NCBI GenBank assembly: GCA_020912385.1
Contig: CP087210.1
Coordinates: 682,001 to 746,000 of the forward strand
DNA: 64,000 nucleotides
Reading direction: 5' to 3'
DNA from: Neofusicoccum parvum
Taxonomy: Eukaryota; Ascomycota; Dothideomycetes; Botryosphaeriales; Botryosphaeriaceae
The notes under the pieces were generated by a model. The model was not told the origin of the DNA, did no database searches, and saw nothing but the letters and a program-made list of their open reading frames with translations. Shown here piece by piece: positions 12,477 through 23,359 of this stretch. Position numbers and translations under genes: made by a program. Numbering within the stretch: the first letter of the stretch is position 1; every line of letters begins with the position of its first letter.

Positions 12477-14070
12477 ATGTCGCAACAACAGCCTGCCGTC
12501 CAGAACGGCATCGACGACGCCATGACGCTGCCTGGCTACGAGTTCCCCACACGGCGGTTGAAGAACGTGCTGAGCGACAGCGGCAGGACGCCCTTGGTCC
12601 TCGTCGCTTGCGGCTCGTTCAGCCCGATCACATACCTGCACTTGCGCATCTTTGAAATGGCTTTGGACTGGGTCAGGTACAACACGGAGTTTGAAGTTAT
12701 TGGTATGCACAAGATCCCGGTTCCTGGCATGTTATGGTCAAGACGCTGACTTAGGCCTACAGGCGGCTATCTTTCGCCTGGTAAGTGAGATATGTAACCT
12801 CGTGCAGGTTGCCATGTGCTAACAGTCTTGTGTAAAGTCGGCGACGCCTACAAGGTACGTCATTTTTCTCCGACTTGCGACACTCGCGCATGGACAAAGA
12901 CGTGCTGCCCCCAAATAATGGCTCCTCTTTCACCATCCCCTCGGCGTAAAGGCATCTGAAACAGCTTGCAAATGGGCTCCACATCGGCTGTGAGACAGAT
13001 TGATAAGCCGAGCTGACTCAACACGCAAATTGCGACGATCCTTCTTTCGGTCACTGCTGACAATCCCCTAGAAAGCCGGTCTTGCTTCGGCTGAACATCG
13101 TATCCGGATGTGCGAGTTGGCAGTGGAGGACTCTACATGGATTTCGGTTGATCAATGGGGTATGAAGAAATGCCGATGCAGGGCTCATGCAGATGTGCTG
13201 ACGTCACGTGACCAGAACCGTTGCACAAGGAGTATCTGCCCACCGCCAAGGTCCTGGACCACTTTGACCACGAGCTGAACGAGGTTCGTGGCGGAGTCGA
13301 AGACCGCAGCGGTCAGAAGAGAAAAGTCAGGGTTGCGCTTCTTGCCGGAGGTGAGTTTGCCACAATGGTCTGATTGCTTGCCGAACGTAGCGCTGACAAT
13401 ACGATTTACAGCCGACTTGATTCAGGTGAGGTCAATGGTCTGCGTGTTTTGAATGCGTGCTAATGTTTTCCTCTGCAAAGACAATGTCCACACCGAGTAA
13501 GTTTTCAAGAGTGTATAATTCAGACAAGGACACTAATTCGGTATGCAGACCTCTGGGCACCAAAGGATTTGGACCACATCTTGGGGCACTGTAAGTCTTG
13601 GTTGTATTTGGCTTCTGGAGCTTGACTGACGTTCTTCAGATGGCGCATTCATCGTGGAGCGCGAAGGTACCGTTATCGAAAATTACAGCCCCTACTTCGG
13701 TACTAACGGATATCAGGCACGGATATCGATGACGCCCTTGCAAGTCTCCAGCAATGGCGTGACAACATCTAGTAAGTGCGTGCAAATAACGAGTAAAATC
13801 AGTGTCTAACCGTTTCAGCGTCATCCACCAACTCGTGAAGAACGACGTCTCCAGCACCAGGATCAGGCTCTTCTTGAAGAGAGACATGTCTATCCGCTAC
13901 CTTGTTCCGGAACCGGTAATCAAGTAAGGCCATGGTTTTGGTCAACACTAGGAAGCAATGCACTAACAGCAGTTAGGTACATCGAGGCAAACGGCTTGTA
14001 CAGCGAAGAAGCCGACAAAGACAGAAAGGAAGAGAAGGGCAAGGAAGCGCAGGCTTCCAGCTCCTCATAG
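12477..14070 (+). CDS. NMA1: Nicotinamide/nicotinate mononucleotide adenylyltransferase
   Basis: Twelve exons join in phase: 12477-12702, 12763-12780, 12838-12854, 13072-13159, 13216-13350, 13412-13425, 13481-13496, 13549-13590, 13640-13666, 13717-13771, 13819-13923 and 13977-14070, coding 278 residues. The enzyme makes NAD (or deamido-NAD) from NMN or NaMN and ATP. The nucleotidyltransferase motif GSFSPITYLHLR is at about residues 46-57 and the second ATP-binding motif SSTRIR at 225-230. GYLSPVGDAYKKAGL and WEPLHKEYLPTA are typical of fungal members. The N-terminal extension and the Lys/Glu-rich tail are also normal for fungi. The exon structure is unusual: four exons of 14-18 nt and others of 27 and 42 nt, all with regular GT..AG junctions, and the rebuilt protein is collinear with the family. 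Confidence 0.93.
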
Positions 14071-15127
14071 TCGATCTTGCGAGTGATTCGCACACTCGCC
14101 CTTTTCCATCGACGCGCACTTGGCGCCGACAAAGACAGCATGCAGCATTTCGAAGCCCACCGAGACAGCGTCAGGCTTCACGAGACTTTCACGCGACAAG
14201 CGTGTATTGCATGAATTACGTTAGGATACCACGCGAGGGCCCGGTTCGGGGCCGGGGTGGCTTACAATGAGATTTTGGGCGTTTTTCGGAAATTAGAGCG
14301 TGAAGAGGAGCCGCCACCGGCACTGCAGGACGCCTGCACCACCACGCTTCGACATACGTGTATGTGTAGGAATAGCATGCAGAGAATTCATGATACCACT
14401 GCTGGAGAATTTTCACATGGTCTGATCTACGCACGTCCTCGTGAGAGATCTAGGATGCTTTGGTTCCGTCCCTCGAGTAATGCACGAACTGATCAGCTTT
14501 TGTACGGACGTGGTTGCTAGACTGCCGCAGCGAATCTATTATTATTATTTTTTACAGACATGTAGTCATGGGCACCGCAGCACTCTCTTGCAGTCAGTAG
14601 AAGCATTGCTCCGGACACGGAAGTACGGCGAAGAGCGTGCCGAACCCATTTGGACGGATTTCCAGCCGCCAACGACAGTACATATACGATTTCACCATCG
14701 GAAATCAACTTATACACTTCGCATGCAACTGCATTCACGCTACTCAGTGGCTGACCACGAATTCGGGCAGGCGCGGTTGATCGACGTCATCAACGCATTG
14801 ACGCAAGGATCCCCCAGACGGCACAGCGGATGGTGTTGATCTGATCTGGCAGCGCTCATGTTGCCGTAGCAACACCGCCGCGCACGCCCAGCGTAATCCA
14901 GCCACATGTTAGAGATGGGCTGGCACAACCGACATTACCCTTCTTCAGAGCCGCTACTTTTTTGCAACGCCATCGCCGTTATCGTCTATTCCATTCTCCA
15001 TTCTTCGTTGCTGTTCCCTACATCCTGGGCCCTGCGGCATTCCTTCCCCGCATTTTTAGGACCTACAACCACATTCCCCAGCCCTGCGCCCAACCTAGCC
15101 GCCCAGATTTCACCCTCGCGTTCCCCA
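14071..15127. other. Intergenic and probable leader of the glucanase gene
   Basis: No conserved gene is seen. The last 170 bases (about 14955-15127) are pyrimidine-rich on the + strand, fitting a 5' leader for the downstream gene. The frame of that gene stays open up to 14906 with another ATG there, but the added 74 residues are not typical of the family. Confidence 0.5.
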
Positions 15128-17770
15128 ATGCCGCGGGACCACGACTCCCCCCGGCGCGACCGCGACCGCGACCGCAACTACTCCCGCGACCGGCACCATC
15201 GCTCCGACCGCGAAGAGCGCGACCGCGACCCAGAGCGTCGCCAGCGCCGCCGCACACGCGAGCCCACCAGCGACCGCGAGTACGACACCGACCGGTCGCA
15301 GCAGCAGCGGCGCCGCCGCCGCGGCCACCGCGCCACCGACTCGACCGGCGAGCCCATCGTCCTGCGGCACCCGGAGCGCTCGTACGACTCGCCGTACCAC
15401 AGCTCGTCGCCGTCGCCGACCAAGGCGCGGGCGCACCGCCAGAGCTACAATGGCGGCGGTGGTCGGTCGCGCGGCACCGACACGCCGGCGAGCAGGGACT
15501 CGGGCGCGAGCAATCGGGCGCTGCTGCAGGCGGATGCGCTGGCGCAGCTGGACCAGATGAACTCGAAGAGCGGGTGGAAGGCGAACCGGTACGATGAGGC
15601 GTACCTGAAGCAGGTGCAGGAGCAGGAGCGTCAGTTGGAGAAGGAGAGGCAGCGGGAGGAGAAGAGGGAGAGGAGGAGGGCGAGGGAAGAGGCGGCGCGT
15701 GAGAAGGAGAAGAGGAAGGGGTATGAGGAGGAGATGGGGTTCAGGAGGAGTAGACAGGTTGACGCCGAGTTAGAGGACGAGGAGGATGAGCCGCTGGCCG
15801 CAGCATATCCGAGCGGCGGGGATGGGATCAGAGTAAGAGGCTATGATGAGTTCCCGGAACCATACACTGATGAGCCGTACACGGATGATCCTGGGGAGCC
15901 GAGGAGACGGAGAAGGGAGTATACCGAAGAAGAGAGGGAGGAGAGGAGAAGGAGAAGGAAAGAGAGAGCATTTGCAGCAACTGCTGTTGCGGGCAAGAGT
16001 AAGAAGAGCCGGGTCGTCAGTGGTCCTCTGCTTGAGGAAGGCGGCAAAGAAGAGTACGAGTACCGCATGGCTAACCGCGGTGGCGGCGGGAGCGGTGATG
16101 ATTATTATGACGAGGAGCTGAAGAAGAAGAAGAAGCGGAAAAAGATCTTCATCGGCGTCGGAATCGTCATTCTCATTCTAGCCATCGTCATCCCCGTCGC
16201 TGTCGTTGTCTCAGGGAAGAACAGCGGTAGCGGCGATTCTTCGTCCAGCACATCATCATCATCAGACTCGGGAAAGCCAGACAACAACAATCTGAATGGC
16301 ATATCCGAGGACGATATACCAGAATACGCACGAGGCGGTCTTTTGGATCCGTTCACGTGGTATGACACCGAGGATTTCAACGTCACCTTCACCAACGATA
16401 CCGTCGGAGGCCTCTCAATCATGGGTTTGAACATGACATGGGATGACAGCGTCCAGGCCAATGAGCATGTCCCTGCCTTGGACAAAGAGTTCGGATACGG
16501 CGAGTTACCTATCCGCGGCGTCAATGTGGGTGGCTGGCTTAACCTAGAACCCTTTATTACACCTTCCTTCTTCGAATCCTACAGCACGCGAGACGGTGTC
16601 ATCGACGAATGGACGCTCACCACAAGCATGGGTGCAAAGTCCAAGTCGAATCTGGAAACACACTATTCGTCCTTCATCAACAAGCAGACGTTCATCGACA
16701 TCCGCAACGCAGGCTTCGACCACGTCCGCATTCCATTCAACTATTGGGCTGTGACCACATACGACGGTGACCCATATGTTGCCAAGATCTCCTGGAGGTA
16801 TCTCCTCCGTGGTATCGAATATGCACGGCAACAAGGCCTCCGCGTGAACCTGGACTTGCACGGCCTGCCTGGCAGTCAGAACGGCTGGAACCACAGTGGA
16901 AGACAGGGTGCTATTGGATGGTTGAACGGCACAGATGGCACTCTCAATGCGCAGCGCAGCACGGACATCCATGATCAGCTTTCAACGTTCTTCGCCCAAC
17001 CGCGCTACAAGAACGTCGTCACCATGTATGGTCTCGCCAACGAACCGCGCATGGTTGAGCTCAGTACAAGCGACGTGCTCGCATGGTATGATGAGGTAAT
17101 TCCAATGATCCGCAAGAACAACATCACTGCCGTTTTAGTCTTCGGCGACGGCTTCCTCGGTCTAGACAACTGGCAAGGCAAGCTGCAGAACTACGACAAT
17201 CTCCTCCTCGACGTGCACCAGTACGTCATCTTTAACGTCGATCTGATCAAGTTCTCGCATGCGGAGAAGGTCAACTTCGCCTGCAAAGGCTGGACACAGC
17301 AATCTCTCCGCTCGATGAACAAGAACACCGGCTTTGGCCCAACCATGTGCGGCGAATGGTCGCAGGCCGACACGGACTGCACGACATACATCAACAACGT
17401 CGGCTGGGGCACCCGCTGGGAGGGCACGTACAACACGGGCAACAGCAGCACCTCCGTCCTCACGCCCACCTGCCCCACGGACAACAACCCCGTCTGCTCT
17501 TGCGACAATGCCTTGGCCGACCCCTCCGACTACAGCGACACATACAAGCAATTCCTACTCGACTTCGCCCTTGCCCAGATCTACAGCTTCGAACAGGGGT
17601 GGGGTTGGTTCTACTGGACGTGGAAGACGGAGAAAGCAGTCCAATGGAGCTGGGAGAGCGGCATGGCGGCAGGCATTCTGCCACAGAAGGCGTGGGATCA
17701 CAGTGCGTTCTCGTGCAACACAAGCGATATTCCAGACTATTCGGGATTGGGATTGGCAGAGAACTACTGA
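15128..17770 (+). CDS. exgD: Membrane-anchored glucan 1,3-beta-glucosidase D (GH5 exo-beta-1,3-glucanase)
   Basis: Single exon of 880 residues from ATG 15128, chosen because MPRDHDSPRR gives the Arg/Asp-rich cytoplasmic tail typical of ExgD. The protein has a long charged N-terminal tail, a single hydrophobic segment at about residues 338-362 (IGVGIVILILAIVIPVAVVV) that makes it a type II membrane protein, a Ser-rich linker, and a GH5 (subfamily 9) domain. The catalytic acid/base is Glu639 in GLANEP and the nucleophile is Glu743 in CGEWSQ. VRIPFNYW and GVNVGGWLNLEPF are also family signatures. It trims beta-1,3-glucan at the cell wall. The total length is slightly above the usual for the family, because of the charged tail. 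An earlier in-frame start at 14906 is less likely. Confidence 0.93.
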   Translation: MPRDHDSPRRDRDRDRNYSRDRHHRSDREERDRDPERRQRRRTREPTSDREYDTDRSQQQRRRRRGHRATDSTGEPIVLRHPERSYDSPYHSSSPSPTKARAHRQSYNGGGGRSRGTDTPASRDSGASNRALLQADALAQLDQMNSKSGWKANRYDEAYLKQVQEQERQLEKERQREEKRERRRAREEAAREKEKRKGYEEEMGFRRSRQVDAELEDEEDEPLAAAYPSGGDGIRVRGYDEFPEPYTDEPYTDDPGEPRRRRREYTEEEREERRRRRKERAFAATAVAGKSKKSRVVSGPLLEEGGKEEYEYRMANRGGGGSGDDYYDEELKKKKKRKKIFIGVGIVILILAIVIPVAVVVSGKNSGSGDSSSSTSSSSDSGKPDNNNLNGISEDDIPEYARGGLLDPFTWYDTEDFNVTFTNDTVGGLSIMGLNMTWDDSVQANEHVPALDKEFGYGELPIRGVNVGGWLNLEPFITPSFFESYSTRDGVIDEWTLTTSMGAKSKSNLETHYSSFINKQTFIDIRNAGFDHVRIPFNYWAVTTYDGDPYVAKISWRYLLRGIEYARQQGLRVNLDLHGLPGSQNGWNHSGRQGAIGWLNGTDGTLNAQRSTDIHDQLSTFFAQPRYKNVVTMYGLANEPRMVELSTSDVLAWYDEVIPMIRKNNITAVLVFGDGFLGLDNWQGKLQNYDNLLLDVHQYVIFNVDLIKFSHAEKVNFACKGWTQQSLRSMNKNTGFGPTMCGEWSQADTDCTTYINNVGWGTRWEGTYNTGNSSTSVLTPTCPTDNNPVCSCDNALADPSDYSDTYKQFLLDFALAQIYSFEQGWGWFYWTWKTEKAVQWSWESGMAAGILPQKAWDHSAFSCNTSDIPDYSGLGLAENY

Positions 17771-19372
17771 GGTGTGTACGTGGCTACCCTCTAGTCACGG
17801 CCTTCTCTTTTCTTTCCTTTGTAAACTTGCATGTCTGGACTTTTTGTTTTAGTGTGGCTTCTTGATGATTTTGCATAGCGTATGAGCGACAATATTCGGT
17901 TGCATCATAGAAATCATGTCGATAATGGAGATGCTCCCTGACATTTCGGTAGATATATGTCTGTACAGTGGGGAAGCCCATGGAATATGGAGTCTTAAGA
18001 ATTTTTCAGAACTTCTTTTAATTTTTGCCACAGCACTTCATCCGTACTTGAGCGTCACGTAAATGCCAGAGTGAATATTGAAGCTGGCGCTTCAGTGGGG
18101 TGTATGTACTTACGGTCCAAGATTTCAGAGTACCTCGCGAACTTGCCACAATAATTGATGATTTTGGTAGTTCACCAAGGAGTGCTTTACAGGTAGTTTT
18201 TTCAGCAAAACGTCTTCTCAATGGACACCCTGATCCAACTCAGGACCCTATGGTTCCATTGTCGAATTGACATATCACAAACTGGTCAAGCTCCACACGA
18301 TGAGCAGGTGGATTGATGGTGGTCTGGATACTCCGCTGATAGGTATGTACAGATACCGATCATGTTACCCATTGGGCCACGTTATTGATCGTCGCGCACA
18401 AGTCAGAGGTGTTACAGATTAGGCAGTCCCACCTTAGCTGTTGTGTGGAAAACTTGAGGTCAGACTTGCTTACATGCACTGCGCCACAGCGGGGTAGCTG
18501 GTGGGGGAAGGTCTCCGCTCGTGGTTCAGTAGCCATCTTCTCGTATTTCAGCCATCTGTCATACCGATGATTTGCATGTGAATATGCCCAATGACAGCAA
18601 ATGCAGCCGAGATTTCTTCTCAATGCCGACTCGAAGTTCCACCTATTTTTGGCGTTCTGCACTCGCGTATATTGATATCGAGTGTCAATGCGAGAAGACA
18701 CCATTTTACTGGCTTCTTAGTATATAAGTCCACAGCAGGCCACGAAAGGAATGGCAGTACAGAGAGAAATGTTGCAACCGACAGGCCGTGTCAGCTGTAA
18801 AGGTTAAGTGTATAAGCACTTGGAAATTTCAACCGGGCGGCTTTGGTAATTATATTAAAGTACTTCTTCATCTGGATGAATGCTTCAACTGCCTATGAGG
18901 ATGTTAAAATGAACCGTTTCTTTTGTGATCTACTGTGTGTGATTCTGTTGAAATACCCAGGACTCATCGAGCCGAAAGAGTACGAGTAGAACGCTAGCCA
19001 GCTGCATCGGTAATATAGGGCGCATCCAAATGTACAAGCAACCGTGTCAGAGAGTTTTCGTAAGTTTTTGAATGTGGAGAGTGCTTCAAAGCTCCGACAT
19101 TTAGGGTTTCACTATGCAATCAACTTTGGGATCGTGATAGGACAAAGCGCCCTGTCGTATTGTCCAAGGGATACCTTTGACAGTATCTCAATGAATATGC
19201 ATCGGTCTATCTTCCCATGAACCCCCAATATCAAACTTCGTCTCTTTCTCTATGCCTGTATGTCCAAAAGGTGCATGGAGTCAAGTGAAGACAAATCAAA
19301 GCTAGAGTCCCGTTTCCGTCTACCTCTACACGCTCATCTTCCCCAACCCCTCTCCATCATCATTTTTTCGTT
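17771..19372. other. Intergenic, 1.6 kb, no gene recognised
   Basis: This lies between the glucanase and kinase-like gene ends. It is lower in GC than most of the window. Only short open frames without domains are present (the longest is about 114 codons at 18360-18704 on the - strand). I see no tRNA-like box, repeat array or mobile-element signature. Confidence 0.45.
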
Positions 19373-20551
19373 CTACTTCTCAACCTTTTTGAATATGTCC
19401 GTCCTCTGAATCTTGGCCAAGTTGTCTGCATCTCCCGGCTCATCAAAGTCCAACCAACCGGACTCCCAGATCTGCGCCGAAGTCGGGCGCGTTTCCGGAT
19501 TGGGATCAAGCAGCCACTCAAGGAATGAGACATCATCGTCCCGCAAGCCTTTCACCCTCAGACGCTCGTTCCAGCGTGGCATCAACATCCGGGCCGGATC
19601 ACGCTTCAGATTGAGGTCGGCGTATAATGGGACCGTGTCAAGAGCGAAGTCGTGGAGCAGTGCGGAGCTGTAGGGTGTGTGGTTGGGTGATGACGAGTAG
19701 CCGAAGTGCAGGTCCGAAGAGGCGTAGATGCCGCGAGAGGGTAGGTCCGCACGGGCTTCGAGGAGTTGGGTGAGCTGTATGTTGTGTATCAGTAAATATG
19801 GGAGACAGTGAAATAGTCGAAGCCTTACGATGATGCTCCAGGACCAGATGTGAGCGGGATAAGTCCAGGGTTTACCAAAGTGGACCTCTGGAGCGCGGTA
19901 CTGCGGTGATCCAAGGACGGCTTGCTGCGGCGGCAAACCTGAGGAGAGTCAGTTCCTGATCTTGATTTTGATGTTGCGGGGGAACTTACAGTGAGAGAGG
20001 TTCGCAAGCTTGGTGACCAAGTAAGGAGACTCGGAGAGGTCTTTTGGCCCGTCGTGGTGGTTGTTGAGGAGCATATTCTGCATTCAAAGGTCGATGTTAA
20101 CCAAGCCTTGCGCTTCAATGTGCATCAAAGCGCTCAGCGTCTGCTTCATAATCCACTTGATCTCCTTTCGGGTGAAGGTCCTCTGCCACCGCGCGTGCCA
20201 GACAGACTTCTGCATGAACTCCAGCACCATGCGCGGCGGTTCAATGGTAGCGCCGTTGTCTTCCGAGACTACCTCCTGAGCGGTGTCAAATTGCCGGCGA
20301 ATAGAGAGGACGTCTTTGAACAGCTCTTGCAACTCCAATTCGTGCTTGAGTATATCGATCTGAGTGGTGGTGCGGTAATAAGGCTGTTTGATGATATAGT
20401 GTTCGTGAGGGCGGTTGTAATCGAAAGCGAACCAGGTGGAAGACGGCACTCCATCGCGGGGGACGACGCAGGGTCCTTTGAGCTGATAAGTGCGACCGCT
20501 AGCCCCGAGGAGCTGCATGCCACGCGAGAGAGAGGCACGCAAGGAAGACAT
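19373..20551 (-). pseudogene. Protein-kinase-like gene with in-frame TGA in the catalytic loop
   Basis: Three exons: 20551-19990, 19938-19829 and 19774-19373, 357 positions in frame. The fold is a protein kinase: an N-lobe with YIIKQPYYRTTT, then MHIEAQGLVNIDL, then MQNMLLNN, APEVHFGKPW and HIWSW, and a C-lobe ending PNPETRPTSAQIWESGWLDF. The catalytic-loop codon after Asp-Leu is TGA (20086-20084), exactly where the conserved Lys of HRDLK belongs. The HRD Arg is Ile, and the magnesium-binding DFG/DLG equivalent reads ANLS, so its Asp is also lost. Splice sites are intact and the frame is otherwise open on both sides of the TGA, so decay looks recent or a readthrough product is made. I find no intron that could remove the TGA. 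It could be a true pseudogene, or an assembly error at one codon, but the loss of the DLG Asp argues for decay. Confidence 0.7.
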
Positions 20552-21534
20552 GACTCGCAAGTTCTGTGCTGCTGTCAATCCAACGGAGATGAATTGGATG
20601 GGTCGGGAGAGTTACGATTGGCAGAATATATACGAGTGGGATGTGGTAGCGTCGTGCATGTGTTAACGTTTATGGGCGATCCATCGCGCCTGGCATCCAA
20701 CTCTGAATATTCGCCGTTGGGCAGGACTTCACCGAAGAGTGTATTTGTGTTACGCATAGTGTTAGAGCAAAACATAATCAACTCTTAACACATATCAGAG
20801 TTATGACTGCCGCCCAATATGGTCTTCGTCGACGATAATTCCAGGAATATAATCTACTATCGTGCGGATGATACAACTGTCTTCTACCTTCTTCAGCAGC
20901 TCAATATCATCGGCGAATAGTGTCTTGTGGCGATTGCCTGAGCTGAAAAGTTACTTCATGATAGATTTCTCGAAATGGCTGATCGGTGCAAAATTCGAGT
21001 CATGTAAAGGAAAGAGAGCCATCGCGATGGATGATAATAGGCTTGTAAAGTCTGAAGGTTTTGCCTGTTTTTGCCAACAAGTCTCATGCGGCGGGACAGA
21101 AAGGCGTGAAGCCGCTGCTCTTGGTACCGGTTGCCGTCAAGGAAGGTGGATAGAGCAGAGTATACTTGGAGGTTAGGATAGAAGCTCCAGATATCCATGC
21201 AGAACACGGTTGCTTCGGCGTGTGCTAGTGACTAACTCACTCAAAGAGTAAACATGGTGAGCAGCCAGAAACCCAACGTCAAGCATATTCTAGAGGCTGA
21301 GGATACATTCATGCAATAGTCTGTGCTGGGTAACTTTCAATTCGGCAGCACAGAACATGCTATCTGCTTCATCAATCCAAATGACTACTTCGACTACCTA
21401 TAAGTCTCCAAATAAGCCTCCTTGAACTCCTCCTCATTTGATCCACCATGTATGTATATACCAGCATTTCAGGTCGGCTCAAGCCATTTCCCCCCCTTCT
21501 GTAGTCCCACTTGCTCTCCTCCCTCCATGCTCCC
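20552..21534. other. Intergenic with coding-like fragments, possible decayed gene
   Basis: On the - strand an open frame at 21207-20956 contains MDIWSFYPNL, and another stretch from 20943 to about 20800 reads like ordinary protein (TLFADDIELLKKVEDS) to a TAA. On the + strand a short segment before 21405 ends CFINPNDYFDYL. No arrangement of splice sites that I tried gives one convincing gene. The fragments may be relics; I do not assign a function. Confidence 0.25.
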
Positions 21535-22682
21535 CTACTTCTCTCCCTGCCCCGAGTACGTCGCCCAATCCCTCATATTCTCAAACACACCCAAGCACTC
21601 CGGCCCCTCCACCTCCGGCATTTTCTTTGTAACGGCCCTCAGCAGCTCATCTCCGATCTCCACACACTTACTATTATGGATCAAAATCGTCTGCCCATGC
21701 CTTTTCCCATCCGCCATCAGTAGCGCCGCGCCGGGAGCGACCACAGAGACAGGCTGGACGGCGGCACCCAGGTCTGCAAGCGCGGCGGGCACCATGCCGG
21801 TGGCGGTCCAGGAGGGTGCGAGCGCGTTGATCCGGATGTTGGGCTGCGGGCGGAGAACGCGCAGGTTGTGGGCCACGGAGCGCATGAAGCCGAAGACGGC
21901 ATGCTTGGCAACGCCTTTGGACTGGTCAGTCTTGCCGAAGATGGTGGATTACGTGTTGGGAAATGCTTACTGTAGTCAAGCTCGGGGAATGGGATGATTG
22001 CTGTTGAACGATCAGTCAACTGACCATGTGTCTCAAAGGCATGAGTTGGGATACCCACCCGCGATGGATGCGCCGATGACTATGCTGCCGCCGGACGGTT
22101 GCTTCTTCATGTAGTGCAGGGCAAGGATTGTTGTGTTCATGACGCCCTTTTGGTTGATTTCGAAGCTTCCGTAGCTGGGCTGTTGCAGCTCTCCGCTCTC
22201 ATTGAGGATTTCGTCGAGGAAGTTGGACGTGGGGGAAACACCTTTGCGCGGCGAGAATATCATCAGAAATTTGACCATATGACCACGATTCCACTACCCC
22301 TCAGATTCATTTCGAATTCCTTGACTCGAGGTCTTACCGGCATTGGCAAAAACGTGATCAATTCGGCCGTGGAGCTCGTTCGCTTTCTTGAAGAACGAAG
22401 TCTGCGAATCCCAGGAAGTGACGTCCAGAGGCAAGTAGGTTACATTCCTTCCCTCAATCTTGACGTCCGCCGGTAATGGATTGATGTCTCCAACGACAAC
22501 CTTGGCGCCATTTTCCTCTGCCAGAAGACCTGTGGCGAGACCGATGCCGGAGCAACCGCCTTTATTTTTGTGAGCTGAAGTGCACGCTTACTCAGATGGC
22601 TCCGCTCCCACATACCGGTGATCAAGACAACCTTGTCCTTGAGGTCACGGAAGTCCTGATCCTGGAGAATGATGTCTGTCAT
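21535..22682 (-). CDS. Short-chain dehydrogenase/reductase (classical SDR)
   Basis: Five exons: 22682-22616, 22559-22338, 22241-22059, 22000-21971 and 21914-21535, 293 residues. It is an NAD(P)-dependent oxidoreductase with a Rossmann fold. The cofactor motif TGGCSGIG is split by the first intron, NAG is in FANAGV, the catalytic Ser is in IVIGAS, and Tyr-x3-Lys is in LDYSVAK, split by the 56-nt last intron. An acidic residue after the second strand (VVVGDI) favours NAD over NADP. The overall pattern resembles fungal SDRs related to 15-hydroxyprostaglandin dehydrogenase; the substrate is not predictable. It is flanked by the kinase relic and a secreted-protein gene, with no clear pathway partner. 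Exon 4 is only 30 nt. All junctions are GT..AG and in phase. Confidence 0.9.
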
Positions 22683-23359
22683 GCCTGCTGTCTTCTCGAG
22701 GGCACTGTGATGTGAAAAGCAGGATGTTGACTGAGACAATGTAAGCAGATAAATGGATTCTAGGGATCCATGACCTTGCTGTAGAGTCCAATATATAGTG
22801 GGTCCGACGACGTTAATCTTAGCAAGTACCAATGCTAAGCTACTGCTGACTGCAGTAGCGTGGTGTTGACGAATGACTTCAAGCGTCCAAATTCTGAAAC
22901 ATTTCCGCGTACGCGCACTGTGAAGATCCACACGTGGGGCGACAAAAATCCTCCGGTCGAATAAGATCAGACCACCATACATCATGTCTCTACGCGAGCA
23001 CAGGCAGTGGAGCGGGGTAAAGACAGATGAGGGCACGCCGTGGGGGCGGAAATGGATAAAGAGCGGACCCCTCCATGAACCCTGCAGGCCTCGGCAGGAG
23101 TCATGAAGTTGCCCGATAAGCTGCGACAACCTCGTCTTCTTGATATCGGTTCTACTTGCATATGAGGTAGGAAATTCCGCTACATTGACGTCTTGCCGCA
23201 CTGCCATGGCCCCCAAAATCCAAGGGATCTTCAACGGCCACGCAAAAGACCAGAAAGCCCCTGGCAGGCTACATTGAAACCCACCCACTGTGCCCTACAT
23301 CCGAAACCAAGCCCACACCTCCTCACACCCGGTCGAAAAGCGACAGATGAGAGAATCAT
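22683..23359. other. Intergenic, upstream of the SDR gene
   Basis: No gene is seen. The open frame at 22440-23288 (-) overlaps SDR exon 2 and reads through its intron. Its part upstream of 22682 has no domain. Confidence 0.5.
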
